Shown: in pieces, positions 1 through 9,240 of the stretch
How the letters are laid out: each line of letters begins with the position of its first letter
Numbering within the stretch: the stretch's first letter is position 1
Assembly (NCBI GenBank): GCA_019203745.1
Contig: CP078104.1
Location: 248,001 to 312,000 of the forward strand
From: Chryseobacterium sp. E1
GTDB taxonomy: Bacteria; Bacteroidota; Bacteroidia; Flavobacteriales; Weeksellaceae
Length of the DNA: 64,000 nt
Direction: 5' to 3'
Made by a program: the position numbers and the translations under genes
Notes under the pieces: generated by a model
Told to the model about the DNA's origin: nothing
Database searches by the model: none
What the model saw: the letters and a program-made list of their open reading frames with translations, nothing else

Positions 1-853
1 TATGGGTATACAGAACCAAGATATTTTGTTCTTCTGCTCGCTTTATGGCTTTTAAGTACCGTTGTTTATTTTATATCGGGCAAAAGAGCTACCATTAAAT
101 TTATCCCGGTCAGCTTATTTTTATTTGGAACTTTTGCATTAATCTTCCCTTATTTCAATGCTTTCAGTGTAGCAAAAAGAAGTCAGAAAAATGAACTTTT
201 AAAGGTGTTGAATCAACATCAGCTGATACATAACGGTAAATTAGATTTTCAGAAGAAAATTACCGATACGGTGCGTAATGAGATTGCAGATAAATTTGAA
301 TTTCTGGCTGAAAGAAAACAGAATGAGTTTTTATACACCTTTCTGAATAAAAAGACCAAACTGAGCTGGCTGACACCATGGAAAACGGTAATTTTACAGC
401 ATAAGAAATACCATTCAGAACAAATTTACAAATGTTCAAAAAACGTCAAAAGATATATGGGATGAAACCATGCGGCTCGTTATTACCTCTGAAAAGCCAG
501 CTATAGAAATTGGCAGCTATCAATATCTTCTCAACTTTACTCCCAATAAAAGAGAACCTCAGAAACTTAATGGCGACACCTTCGAAGTAACAAACCTTTT
601 AGAAAAACAGTCATCATTGAAATTAAAATTAAATGATGAGGAAATAGATTTTGGTCCGCAGGTGATGAAACTGCTCGAGCAAAACAAAAATAAAACCGGC
701 ATCGTAAAAGTACCGGATATTTCTATGGAATCTGATCTGGGAAAATACCATATCAAACTTATTCTTAATGAAATTGTGCGGGAGAAATTTCCTTATGATA
801 ATCGTATCAACATTTACTATGAAAATGCTTATTTACTGATAAAACTAAAGTAA
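1..853 (+). CDS. DUF4153-like membrane protein, C-terminal part (partial, frameshifted)
   Basis: The reading frame is open from base 1, so the gene starts before the window. The visible N-terminal part has hydrophobic stretches around bases 20-170 that look like the last membrane segments. A soluble, lysine-rich C-terminal domain of about 220 residues follows. The frame breaks near 432-436 in an A run; correcting it joins the segment ending at 465 to the one ending at 853. The overall shape and the YGYTEPRYF-type start of the visible part recall the Bacteroidota DUF4153 membrane proteins, whose role is not established. The family call rests on memory of the pattern and is moderate. A strong hairpin terminator follows directly. 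Confidence 0.55.
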
Positions 854-871
854 TGAGTACATTAAAAAAGT

Positions 872-905
872 AAACTGCTCCGGCTCCGGAGCAGTTTATT
901 TTTTT
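872..905 (+). terminator. Rho-independent terminator
   Basis: A perfect 12-bp inverted repeat (872-883 with 886-897, GC-rich core CTCCGG/CCGGAG) is followed by a T-rich tract. It lies 19 bases after the DUF4153-like stop. Confidence 0.9.
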
Positions 906-975
906 ATTCAGTTTATAATCTGTAATTCCGATTAAAGTATAAATCGCTACAGGAGTTCAACTGAAATGTATGTCA

Positions 976-1000
976 TAAAAAAGCGGCTAAAAAGCCGCTT
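976..1000 (-). terminator. Terminator of the RRM gene
   Basis: Stem AAGCGGCT (981-988) pairs with AGCCGCTT (993-1000). Read on the minus strand it runs into six T residues just after the stem, immediately downstream of the RRM stop at 1008. Confidence 0.85.
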
Positions 1001-1007
1001 CATATTT

Positions 1008-1358
1008 TTACCAACGATTTCCGCCTCCGCCACGGTTGTTACCATAGCCTCCGCCTCTATTATTGTTGTTACCATAACCTCCACCTCTGTTGTTATCGAA
1101 GCTTCTTCTAGGTTTTTCTTCTCTTGGCTTAGCTTCAGATACGTTTAGGGTTTTTCCGTTGAATTCTTTTTGGTTAAGAGCTTCAATAGCCTGCTTTCCT
1201 TCTTCATCACCCATCTCTACGAAACCGAAACCTCTGGAACGACCAGTTTCTCTGTCTGTAACGATTTTAGCTGATGATACATCTCCAAATTCTGCGAATA
1301 GATCGTGCAACTCATACTCTTTAGTTGCGTAATTGATGTTTGAAACAAAAATGTTCAT
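1008..1358 (-). CDS. RRM RNA-binding protein with glycine-rich tail
   Basis: Intact 116-residue protein. A single RNA recognition motif fills residues 2-78, with RNP2 IFVSNI at 3-8 and RNP1 RGFGFVEM at 42-49, including the aromatic residues that stack on RNA. The tail from about 85 is made of GGGYGNN-type repeats, giving a disordered, basic RGG-like segment that ends in W. The organisation matches the small Rbp proteins of cyanobacteria and Bacteroidota, which bind single-stranded RNA and are often cold-induced. The predicted promoter at 1437-1444 leaves an AT-rich leader of nearly 80 bases, which would suit post-transcriptional control, though that is inference. Family call is firm; RNA targets are unknown. 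Confidence 0.93.
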   Translation of the reverse strand: MNIFVSNINYATKEYELHDLFAEFGDVSSAKIVTDRETGRSRGFGFVEMGDEEGKQAIEALNQKEFNGKTLNVSEAKPREEKPRRSFDNNRGGGYGNNNNRGGGYGNNRGGGGNRW

Positions 1359-1436
1359 TTTGAATAAATTAAAAAATTAATAAAAATTTGGTATATAAAA
1401 GAAAAACAACATAAATTAATGAACAAATATTGATTC

Positions 1437-1444
1437 CAAATATA
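1437..1444 (-). promoter_or_regulatory. -7 box for the RRM gene
   Basis: On the minus strand TATATTTG matches the flavobacterial -7 consensus TAnnTTTG. A second, 7-of-8 match (AATATTTG) sits at 1424-1431. Either would give a leader of roughly 60-75 bases. Confidence 0.5.
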
Positions 1445-1604
1445 AACGTATGCAAGATACAATTAAAAATTTCAAATCAAAGCTTTTTTAAGTATTTCTC
1501 ACATTATGTTGAATCAAAAACCTAAATCGATTGAAAAAGAATAAAAAATAATCGTTTTTCAATAAATTTTTATTGATATTTGTCTTTAATTAAAATACAG
1601 ATAA

Positions 1605-1691
1605 GATGAAAAACATAAAAAATTCTTTCTACTCTACCATTATAAACCGGATCAAATTCATAGGTTCAACTAAAAACAAACCAACAATATA
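1605..1691 (+). pseudogene. Short ORF before the HTH gene, possible DUF2975 remnant
   Basis: A 28-codon ORF (start MKNIKN, end NKPTI) sits three bases before the YozG-like HTH start. In related genomes this HTH gene usually follows a DUF2975 membrane protein of about 150 residues, and that gene is absent here. The short ORF keeps the position and a plausible start and tail but lacks any membrane segment, so it may be what is left after an internal deletion. The rest of 1359-1694 shows only AT-rich sequence and a weak GATATTTG box at 1574-1581. This interpretation is speculative. Confidence 0.3.
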
Positions 1692-1694
1692 AGT

Positions 1695-1897
1695 ATGTCG
1701 ATTATTGTAAACCTTGACGTCGTCATGGCGAAAAGAAAATGTCCCTCAATGAGCTTTCCGAAAAAGTAAACCTTACCCTCTCTAACCTTTCTATATTAAA
1801 GACAGGAAAAGCAAAAGCAATCCGATTCAGTACTCTGGAAGCCATTTGCAAAGCTCTGGACTGCCAGCCGGGCGAAATTTTAGAATATAAAGAATAA
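1695..1897 (+). CDS. YozG-type Cro/C1 helix-turn-helix regulator (frameshifted)
   Basis: About 67 residues after one correction in the A run at 1735-1739. Conserved parts read MAKRKMSLNELSEKV, then NLSILKTGKAKAIRF, then TLEAICKALDCQPGEIL, the complete helix-turn-helix of the YozG/HTH_26 group. The first eleven residues (MSIIVNLDVVM) are the usual extension of this family. These regulators normally sit directly behind DUF2975 membrane proteins; here only a 28-codon ORF precedes it. It probably acts as a small DNA-binding repressor; targets are unknown. Confidence 0.85.
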
Positions 1898-1959
1898 TAT
1901 CGTGTCGAAAAAATCAGGATCTTTGTATTTCAGATTTTCATCACCAATCTTCAACTGAT

Positions 1960-2373
1960 ATGAAACAGCATACCACCAATTACACCAATACTTTTATTGA
2001 AGTAGCTGAAGACTGCCCGGCTTCCCATGCCCAGATCCCTCCTGAAAAGAAGGAAAAAACCCTGGCGAATCTTCAATATGAAAAACTTATAAAAAGTCCT
2101 TATCGATATACATCAGACGATATTATCTTTGAGTGCTTTGCCATCAAAAATGATCTTTCAGAAAATGAAAAGGAAGAAGCAAGAAATGTATTTTTTTCTA
2201 AAGGTCAGGCCTGCATGAGATCTTCGCCTTTAACTAAAAGATACGGGTTCGGAATTCACCATAATGAAGAAGGAAAAATTGCCCTTTACGCTGTGGAAAG
2301 TGAAGACTATCGGAGATTCTTACAGGATGCATCAGTCAAAAAGACAAAAGCAATGCGTTCCAAAAGAAAATGA
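1960..2373 (+). CDS. DUF6157 family protein
   Basis: Intact 137-residue cytoplasmic protein. It begins MKQHTTNYTNTFIEVAEDCP and carries the family's characteristic blocks: the Pro-Lys-rich turn near residue 30, NLQYEKL, a YTSDDI block near 53, SSPLTKRYG near 93, and a final SVKKTKAMRS. These match what I know of DUF6157, a widespread bacterial family of unknown function. No signal peptide or membrane segment is present. It appears to be a single gene without a coupled neighbour. Confidence 0.85.
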   Translation: MKQHTTNYTNTFIEVAEDCPASHAQIPPEKKEKTLANLQYEKLIKSPYRYTSDDIIFECFAIKNDLSENEKEEARNVFFSKGQACMRSSPLTKRYGFGIHHNEEGKIALYAVESEDYRRFLQDASVKKTKAMRSKRK

Positions 2374-2419
2374 TTGAGAAAATGAATGATTCTTTTCAGA
2401 TCAATAAATACTTTTTCTA

Positions 2420-2450
2420 TTGATCACATCAGCATTTAACAGTAAATTTG
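2420..2450 (+). promoter_or_regulatory. Promoter of the thioesterase gene
   Basis: TTG at 2420-2422 and TAAATTTG at 2443-2450 are spaced 20 bases apart, matching the flavobacterial -33/-7 consensus. The box contains the upstream in-frame TTG at 2448, which therefore cannot be the start; translation begins at ATG 2472. Confidence 0.7.
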
Positions 2451-2471
2451 TGGTATAAATTATTTAAAAAC

Positions 2472-2867
2472 ATGAACTATCATACGAGAAAATGGGTAAA
2501 ACCGGAAGATTTAAATCCTAACCACTCTCTTTTCGGAGGAAGACTCCTGCAATGGATTGATGAAGAAGCAGCCTTATATGCTATTATTCAGCTTGAAAAC
2601 ACAAAAGTGGTCACCAAATTCATTTCTGAAATCAATTTTGTGAGCTCTGCCAAACAGGGTGATATTATAGAGATAGGTATTGAAGCCACTCATTTCGGTT
2701 CTTCTTCTATTACCTTAAGATGTGATGTCCGGAATAAAATGACCCATCAGACTATCATCACTGTTGAAAAAATCGTGATGGTAAATCTTGACAGTGACGG
2801 AAACCCGGCTCCTCATGATAAAACACAGATCGAATTTGTAAAAGACAGGCTAAACAGCGGACAATGA
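2472..2867 (+). CDS. Acyl-CoA thioesterase, hotdog fold (YciA-like)
   Basis: 131 residues from ATG 2472. The sequence NPNHSLFGGRLLQWIDEEAA near residues 15-34 is the hotdog signature with the central helix after the catalytic Asn/Asp region. KFISEINFVSSAKQGDIIE follows as the second strand block. The family hydrolyses acyl-CoA esters in the cytoplasm. The upstream in-frame TTG lies inside the -7 promoter box, so ATG 2472 is the start. The stop overlaps the next start as ATGA (2864-2867), so the HMA/AraC regulator is translationally coupled to it. Substrate length preference cannot be read from the sequence. Confidence 0.88.
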   Translation: MNYHTRKWVKPEDLNPNHSLFGGRLLQWIDEEAALYAIIQLENTKVVTKFISEINFVSSAKQGDIIEIGIEATHFGSSSITLRCDVRNKMTHQTIITVEKIVMVNLDSDGNPAPHDKTQIEFVKDRLNSGQ

Positions 2868-3422
2868 AAATTTTTATCAAAAACATGGTCTGCAACAGGT
2901 GTATCGCTGCTGTAGAAAACATCTTTAATACTTCAGACGTCAAAACAACCTCCATTATTCTCGGTGAAGTAGAAACGGAAACGGAAGTTTCAGCTGAAAA
3001 AATGCAGGACCTTGAAAAAGCTGCTTGACACAGGCTTTGAGAGAATCATGGATTCTGCCCATCAGCTTGCAGAAAAGATCAAAAACCTGATTATTGTAAA
3101 AATAAGCGAGCTTGATATTGATGAAAACTTCCTTCTTTCTGAGTTTTTAAGTTCAAAGCTTCATAAAGACTATAGTTCACTTTCCAAAACATTCTCACAA
3201 AATGAGAATATTACCCTGGAACAGTTTTTCATCCTTCAAAAGATCGAAAAGGTAAAAGAGCTGCTTCTGTACAATGAATTCAACCTTACTGAAATTGCGG
3301 GAAAGCTTGGCTATAAAAGCGTTCAGCATCTTTCTTCCCAGTTCCGTAACACCACCGGATTTACCCCTACGGAGTTTAAGAAACTGAAAGAGCACAACCG
3401 AAAGTCATTGGATAACCTCTAG
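2864..3422 (+). CDS. HMA-like domain plus AraC-type HTH regulator (frameshifted)
   Basis: About 186 residues after correcting one missing A near 3010-3016. The N-terminus begins MKIFIKNMVCNRC, an HMA-like fold with a Cys pair (NMVCNRC) suited to soft-metal binding. The C-terminal half carries an AraC HTH: EQFFILQKIEKVKELL, then LTEIAGKLGYKSVQHLSSQF and the TGFTPTEFKKL end. The gene overlaps the thioesterase stop by ATGA and lies just before the copper-type ATPase, so a metal-responsive activator role for that pump is a reasonable inference. Only one of the two AraC domains' usual partners is present, with no sugar-binding cupin. Confidence 0.85.
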
Positions 3423-3546
3423 AAGTTTGAGCATGGGAGAGCTTGAGAGTAATGAAAGATTATTCAAAAGCCTTCCTACTGCGTACACTCTATTTTCCAG
3501 AAAACCTTTCACTTTTCAATCTCAAAATCTCTCCATTTCCCCATCA

Positions 3547-3583
3547 ACCCTCCCACTCTATAACCCTAAAACACCCTCCCACT
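3547..3583. repeat. C-rich direct repeat in the regulator-copA gap
   Basis: ACCCTCCCACT occurs at 3547-3557 and again at 3573-3583, a 26-base period, inside a C- and T-rich spacer that shows no coding signal between 3423 and 3640. Confidence 0.6.
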
Positions 3584-3662
3584 TACCACCCATTCCAAAT
3601 TCTATAACTATTATCCTTAAATTTATAACAACCTTACAATTTCATTTTGGAAATTTGTACTA

Positions 3663-3670
3663 TAAATTTA
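3663..3670 (+). promoter_or_regulatory. -7-like box for copA
   Basis: TAAATTTA matches TAnnTTTG at seven of eight positions. TTTG at 3646-3649 lies upstream. The box ends only five bases before ATG 3676. Confidence 0.4.
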
Positions 3671-3675
3671 GAATC

Positions 3676-6524
3676 ATGGAACAACAGTATAAAATACTTG
3701 GAATGACCTGTTCCGGCTGCCAGAAAAAAATCCAATCAGCTGAACAGTGTTGAGGGGTAACAGCCGACGTTAATCTGGAAAATCATATAGCAACCATCAC
3801 TTCTGAGCATAAAATTGAGCTATCCGCCTTAAATAATGCTTTAGCTGAAATAGGAAAATACAGACTGGAAGATCCGGATCAGCCGGAAAACACCTTTATA
3901 AAACCTCAGGACCGGGTATCCCCGTCTTCAGTGTATTATTGCCCAATGGAATGTGAAGGGGAAAAGGTATACTTTAAACAGGGAGAAAGATGTCCCGTAT
4001 GCAAAATGTATCTGGTTCCTATTGAGGAAAAAACAGCTAAAGACCCTAACCATAAGCCTACTTATTCATCTGCCAATCTTCCGGGAATTTTAAAGACAGT
4101 ATTGGAAAATATTACTGCCCGATGTTTTGTGAAGGTGATAAAGTTTATGATGAAAAAGGAGACTGCCCCGTATGTCATATGCATCTGGAAGAAATCACAG
4201 ATGAACTTGTAAAAAATGCAAAATCTCATTCTCATAATCATAGCCACAACCATCACCACCACAATCACCATCATGAAACGCCAAAAGTTACTGATGAAAT
4301 GGCCGGCCGATACTATTGCCCGATGTATTGTGAGGGTGACAAAACTTATGACTCAAATGTAGGATGTCCGGTTTGCGGAATGGATCTGGTAAAATACCCC
4401 GAAAAGAAAACCGCAAAATACACCTGCCCCATGCACCCCGAAATCATCCGTGATGAACCGGGAGACTGCCCGATCTGCGGAATGGATCTGGTAAGAATGC
4501 CGGATTCCGGTGAGGAAGAAGAAGATGAAACCTACAACATCCTGAAAAGGAAATTCATAATCTCACTAGCCTTTACCATCCCTGTTTTCATTCTTTCCAT
4601 GGGGGAATGTTTATCAACTTCCCGTTCTCACATCAGATCCAGGGGTTTATTGAGTTGGCATTTACCCTTCCGGTGATGTTTTATTCCGGCTGGTTCCTGT
4701 TGAAAAGAGGCTGGACTTCTTTTAAAACATGGAATCTTAATATGTTCAGTCTTATTGCCCTGGGAGTTGCAGCTGCATTTATATTCAGTATTGTTGCTTT
4801 GGTTTTTCCGGATATTATCCCTCACGAAATCCGTGGGCACAATCACGAAATCCCATTGTATTTTGAGGCAGTCTGTGTTATTTTAACATTGGTCATTTTA
4901 GGTCAGCTTATGGAAGCTGCAGCACATAAAAAAACAGGAAATGCCATCAAGGAACTCATGAATCTTTCACCTGATGAAGCCAACCTTATGGTAAACGGAG
5001 AAGAAAAAAGAGTTCTTCTTTCGCAAGTGAAAATCGGAGATCTCTTAAAAGTAAAACCAGGTGAAAAAATTCCGGTTGACGGAAAAATCGTAGAAGGAAA
5101 TTCGATAGTAGACGAAAGTATGATTACAGGAGAACCTGTTCCGGTTGAAAAAACGATTGACGACAAAGTGTCTTCGGGAACCCTCAACGGCAATCAGGTA
5201 TTCATTATGAAAGCTGAAAAGGTAGGCGACGAAACCTTACTTTCCCAGATCATTAAAATGGTGAATGAAGCCAGCCGAAGCAAAGCTCCTATTCAGAAAC
5301 TGACGGATAAAGTTTCAAAAGTTTTCGTCCCGGTGGTGATCCTTATCGCAGCACTTACCTTTGTTTTATGGCAGTTCTTCGGGCCTGAAGGAAAAGAAGC
5401 TTATTTGCCTTCGTAAACGCTGTTGCCGTTCTGATCGTAGCGTGTCCGTGTGCCCTTGGGCTGGCAACCCCATGTCTCTGATGGTAGGAATCGGGAAAGG
5501 TGCCAAAAATGGTATTCTGATCAAGAACGCTGAAGCCCTGGAACAGATGAATAAGGTGAATGTACTGATTACTGATAAAACCGGTACACTTACGGAAGGA
5601 AAACCATCTGTAGAGTATATTGAAACAACCAATAACGGAGAAAGAAATCAGATTTTAAAGCTGGCTTTTTCATTAAATCAAAATTCGGAACATCCACTTT
5701 CCAATGCTGTGATCAAAAAGGCTAAGGATGAAAATATAGCTGCAGAAAAAGTAGATCAGTTCGAAAATATTTCAGGAAAAGGAGTTAAAGGAAAAATCAA
5801 TGGTAAGGCAGCTTACCTGGGTAATGAAAACCTTCTTACTTCACATCAGATAAGGATTCCTGATAGCTTAAAACAAAAAGCTGTAGAAGTACAGTCTAAA
5901 GCGCATACGATTTCCTATATCGCAGAAGATCAGGAGGTATTAGGATTTATCAGTTTTACGGATAAGATCAAAGAAAGCTCTAAAAAAGCGGTAAAACAGC
6001 TGATGAACGAAGGTATTGATGTCATTATGATGACCGGTGACAATGAGCACACCGCCAAAGCTGTAGCTGAAGAATTGGGAATCAGACATTTTAAAGCAAA
6101 CTGCCTTCCTGAAGACAAACTGAATGAAGTCAAAAGATTACAACAACAGGGTAAAATCGTAGCCATGACCGGAGACGGAATTAATGACTCTCCTGCCCTT
6201 GCCCAGTCTGATGTAGGAATTGCCATGGGAACAGGAACCGATGTTGCTATTGAAAGTGCAGAAATTACTTTACTGAAAGGTGATATTCTTGGAGTTGCAA
6301 AAGCAAAGCTCTTAAGTGAGAAACTTCTTAAAAACATCAAAGAAAATTTATTCTTCGCCTTCATTTATAATGTACTGGGAGTTCCGGTAGCGGCAGGATT
6401 ATTGTATCCATTCTTTGGAATTCTGCTGTCACCGATGATTGCTGCTGCTGCCATGAGCGTCAGTTCCTTATCAGTGATTCTGAATTCACTACGGTTAAAC
6501 TCAGTGGATCTGGATATAAAATAA
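3676..6524 (+). CDS. copA: Copper-type P1B ATPase with four extra metal-binding repeats (frameshifted)
   Basis: About 950 residues after correction. It starts with an HMA domain ([12 protein letters not shown]). Four repeats of the YHS-like heavy-metal-binding type follow, each CPM...CPxC-x-M: near 3937, 4107, 4311 and 4420. A His-rich linker ([16 protein letters not shown]) separates the second and third. The ATPase core has the TGEP actuator loop near 5131, the CPC channel motif near 5448 ([11 protein letters not shown]), the phosphorylated Asp in DKTGTLT near 5573, and GDGIND near 6174. It exports Cu(I) or a similar soft metal across the inner membrane. Frame breaks lie near 3735, 3756, 4086, 4604, 5405 and 5471. 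DUF72 follows four bases after the stop. Confidence 0.93.
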
Positions 6525-6528
6525 AAAT

Positions 6529-7252
6529 ATGAAAAAGAAAATCTTTACATAGGGTGCTCGGGATTTTATAATAACGACTGGAAAGGGTCTTTATATCCTG
6601 AAAATGCTCGAGTAAAGATTTTCTTTCTTTGTATGCCAACGTTTTTAATACTGTAGAGATCAATTCCACCTTTTACAGGAAACCTACTGCCAAAACCCTT
6701 TCAAAGTGGTATGATGAAACTCCTGATCAGTTCAGGTTTTTATTAAAATTCCCAAATTAATTACCCACCAAAACCGGTTTGCAGAATCTAAGGAAGAAAT
6801 TACAGCATTCTGTGAACATATTCGGACTCACCTTAAAGATAAACTTTCGGGTTTTTTATACCAGCTTCCTCCTTCTTTTAAAAACACTTCCAAGCATCAG
6901 GAACTCATCATCAAAAACCTTGATCTCAACTACCTGAATGTTATAGAATTCCGCCATGAATCCTGGTGGGAGCAGGAAATATTTGATCTTTTAAAAGATA
7001 TCGGCGTTGTTTTTTCAGGAGTAAGCTTTCCGGGTAATCTTCCGGAAGAAGTTATCATCAATCATCCTGAAGTACTTTATTACAGGCTCCACGGGAAACC
7101 TATTCTTTATAAGTCTGAATACAGCACTGACTTCCTCAATCATCTTGCAGAAAAAATCAATGACTCTCAACATACAGCTTATATTTTTTCAATAATACCT
7201 GGGAACTTCTGCTGTTAAAAATGCTTTGTATTTAAAAGAGATTTTAGATTAG
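6529..7252 (+). CDS. DUF72 family protein (YecE-like), heavily frameshifted
   Basis: No long single frame exists, but joining frames recovers about 240 residues of a DUF72 protein: YIGCSGFYNNDWKGSLYPEN at the start, then VEINSTFYR, FRFLLKFPKLITHQNRF, LSGFLYQLPPSFK, VIEFRHESWW, YYRLHGK and a final FNNTWGTSAVKNA. These are the family's conserved blocks of a TIM-barrel fold. Breaks fall near 6541, 6612, 6757, 7188 and 7208. The function of DUF72 is unknown. It follows copA by four bases and is probably cotranscribed with it. Confidence 0.85.
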
Positions 7253-7595
7253 ATACTTCTGACAGACTACTCACTCATAAAATTCCGGCACTGTCAAAAA
7301 TTACTCTGACCAGCAGATCCAGTTTTTTAAAAACTAATAATTCCCAAAGAAAGGAAGAATATTGTTATGCTAATAAAAATAGAGAAAACTATCGCTTTAG
7401 CATTTATAAATGTTAATATTTAACAAAACCGAAACCGTAACTTACCAATCATCCTATTACCAAAAATTTGCCTTAAAATAAAGTTCTTAAAATAACCTTA
7501 AAAAGATAAAATACAGCTTCGAGTGGCATATATTTTGTTAACATTCAATCGTTATTTTTAACGATTTTTAACAATTTAAATTTCCCATCACATTT
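7253..7595. other. Intergenic region without a recognisable gene
   Basis: The 343 bases between the DUF72 and deacetylase genes are AT-rich. I see no open frame with family resemblance, no strong hairpin and no clear TAnnTTTG box. Repeated TTTTTAACGATTT-like runs near 7550-7570 are low-complexity only. Confidence 0.5.
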
Positions 7596-8453
7596 ATGAA
7601 AAATTTTTGCGGGAAGGTCAAAAATAGGACTCTTCTCGGGATGTTTGCATTGATGAGTGCAACCTCAGTTTTATTGAACAGCTGTAATTTCAAGAATGAT
7701 GTGAATGATTCCATCCATTCACAGGAACATCACACCGCAAACCCCGTCCCCAAAACGGATGATGAAAGTGTAGATTCTGACAAAAGAGTGATCTACCTTA
7801 CCTTTGACGACGGCCCCAATCAGGGAACGGAAAATCTTCTTAAAATACTTGATAAAAGAAATGTCTGCGCAACCGCCTTTCTGGTGGGCAAACATGCCTA
7901 TGGAAGCACCAGGCAGAAAAATGACCTTGAGCTTCTTAAGAAAAATCCCCTGATAGAACTGGCAAATCATAGTTTTACACATGCTCATAACAAATACACG
8001 GATTTTTATAAGAATGCCGATGCTGTTGTTCATGATTTTGACATCGCTAAAGACAGCCTGAAGCTGTATGATAAAATAGCAAGAACTCCGGGCAGAAATA
8101 TCTGGAGACTCAATAATATTAACGTTACTGATATTAAAAGCACTACTGCAGCGGCTGACGGCCTTAAGAAAGCAGGCTATAAAGTCATCGGCTGGGATCT
8201 GGAATGGAGACCTTCCCAGAAAATGACACTGAAAGGAAGTCATGAAGCCATGCTTAAAAAAGTAGACAGCATTTTCCTTAACGACCTGGAAAAAACTTCA
8301 AGACACCTTGTGTTCCTTACCCATGATCAGTATCTGAGAGATGCAGATTCCATCAACGAACTGGATCTGTTTATTGAAAAACTTCAGAAGAGCAACAAGT
8401 TTGTTTTCAGAAAGATTTCTCAATATCCAAAAATCAATGAAGTGCTGAATTGA
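7596..8453 (+). CDS. Polysaccharide deacetylase (NodB) lipoprotein
   Basis: Intact, 285 residues. A signal peptide with a lipobox-like LLNSC ends near residue 30, so it is probably a lipoprotein of the cell envelope. The NodB domain begins at about 64 with YLTFDDGP, which supplies the catalytic base and first metal ligand. NHSFTHAHN near 128 supplies the His pair of the metal site, and the RTPGRNIWR block near 166 is motif 3. The family removes N- or O-acetyl groups from glycans such as peptidoglycan or chitin-like polymers. The gene stands alone; its true substrate cannot be inferred from the neighbours. Confidence 0.9.
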   Translation: MKNFCGKVKNRTLLGMFALMSATSVLLNSCNFKNDVNDSIHSQEHHTANPVPKTDDESVDSDKRVIYLTFDDGPNQGTENLLKILDKRNVCATAFLVGKHAYGSTRQKNDLELLKKNPLIELANHSFTHAHNKYTDFYKNADAVVHDFDIAKDSLKLYDKIARTPGRNIWRLNNINVTDIKSTTAAADGLKKAGYKVIGWDLEWRPSQKMTLKGSHEAMLKKVDSIFLNDLEKTSRHLVFLTHDQYLRDADSINELDLFIEKLQKSNKFVFRKISQYPKINEVLN

Positions 8454-8512
8454 TTTTTGCAAAAAGAATCCTGTAAAACGTTTCATGATTAGCTACTGTC
8501 AGCTAAATTTCG

Positions 8513-8520
8513 GAAATTTG
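8513..8520 (+). promoter_or_regulatory. -7-like box for the YggS gene
   Basis: GAAATTTG, seven of eight matches to TAnnTTTG, ends five bases before ATG 8526. Confidence 0.35.
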
Positions 8521-8525
8521 CATTT

Positions 8526-9184
8526 ATGAGTATTAAAGAAAATTATCAGGCTATAAAAATCAACTTCCTGCAGAAGTTCAGCTGGTTGCTGTTTCAAAAA
8601 CACATCCGGCTTCTGCCGTACAGGAAGCATATGATCTGGGACAGAAAGTATTTGGCGAAAATAAAGTTCAGGAACTGATGGAAAAAGCGCCCTTACTTCC
8701 TGAAGATATTCAATGGCACCTGATCGGTCATTTACAGACCAATAAAGTAAAGTATATTGCTCCGTTCATAGATACGATCCAAAGTGTGGATTCTGAAAAG
8801 CTACTGACTGAAATCAACAAAGAGTCAGGTAAGAACAACAGAATGATTAAAGTTCTTCTTCAGGTAAAAATTGCTGCTGAAGATACAAAATTCGGGCTTG
8901 AAATATCAGAGGCCAAAAATCTGTTCCACCAGTACCTTGCCGGAAAATATCCAAATACGGAAATTACAGGCCTTATGGGAATGGCAACGTTTACGGATGA
9001 CAAGCAACAGGTCAGAAAAGAATTTTTAATTCTAAAAGGACTTTTCGATGAATTAAATCAAATAAAAACACTGAATACCTTATCAATGGGAATGAGTGAT
9101 GATTTTCCGGTGGCTATTGAATGCGGGGCTAACTCGGTAAGGGTAGGATCTGCAATTTTTGGAAGAAGAGACTATTCAATATAG
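8526..9184 (+). CDS. YggS/PLPBP-type pyridoxal phosphate protein (frameshifted)
   Basis: About 219 residues after adding one A near 8557. The Lys that carries PLP is in LVAVSKTHP near residue 32. FGENKVQEL, WHLIGHLQTNK and LMGMATFTDD follow, then LSMGMSDDFPVAIECGAN and VRVGSAIFG at the end, which hold the phosphate group. The family (YggS, YBL036c, PLPBP) has no known enzyme reaction and buffers PLP and amino-acid balance in the cytoplasm. The start at 8526 is supported by the short N-terminus typical of the family. The sigma-54 activator gene follows after 56 bases with its own -7 box. Confidence 0.92.
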
Positions 9185-9227
9185 AATTTTTAGGTACAGT
9201 TTTTGCTAATAATTGAAACAAAAAATT

Positions 9228-9235
9228 TAAATTTG
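9228..9235 (+). promoter_or_regulatory. -7 box for the sigma-54 activator gene
   Basis: TAAATTTG, an exact match to TAnnTTTG, ends five bases before ATG 9241. TTTTG at 9202-9205 is a possible -33 element. The start codon cannot lie further downstream because the receiver domain begins at residue 3. Confidence 0.65.
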
Positions 9236-9240
9236 CAACT

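Noticed and set aside
966..1148. Ser/Thr/Val-rich plus-strand frame opposite the RRM gene
   Set aside because: It is the complement of the glycine-rich tail; the minus strand has clear RNP motifs and a terminator.
3427..3675. Plus-strand frame between the AraC regulator and copA
   Set aside because: Low-complexity Pro/Thr/Ser translation of C-rich repeats without family likeness; copA has its own ATG at 3676.
3721..3760. In-frame TGA inside the HMA domain of copA, possible selenocysteine or recoding
   Set aside because: Shifting one base at 3735 and back near 3756 restores the expected HMA helix (HQLNSVEGV), and homopolymer errors are everywhere in the window.
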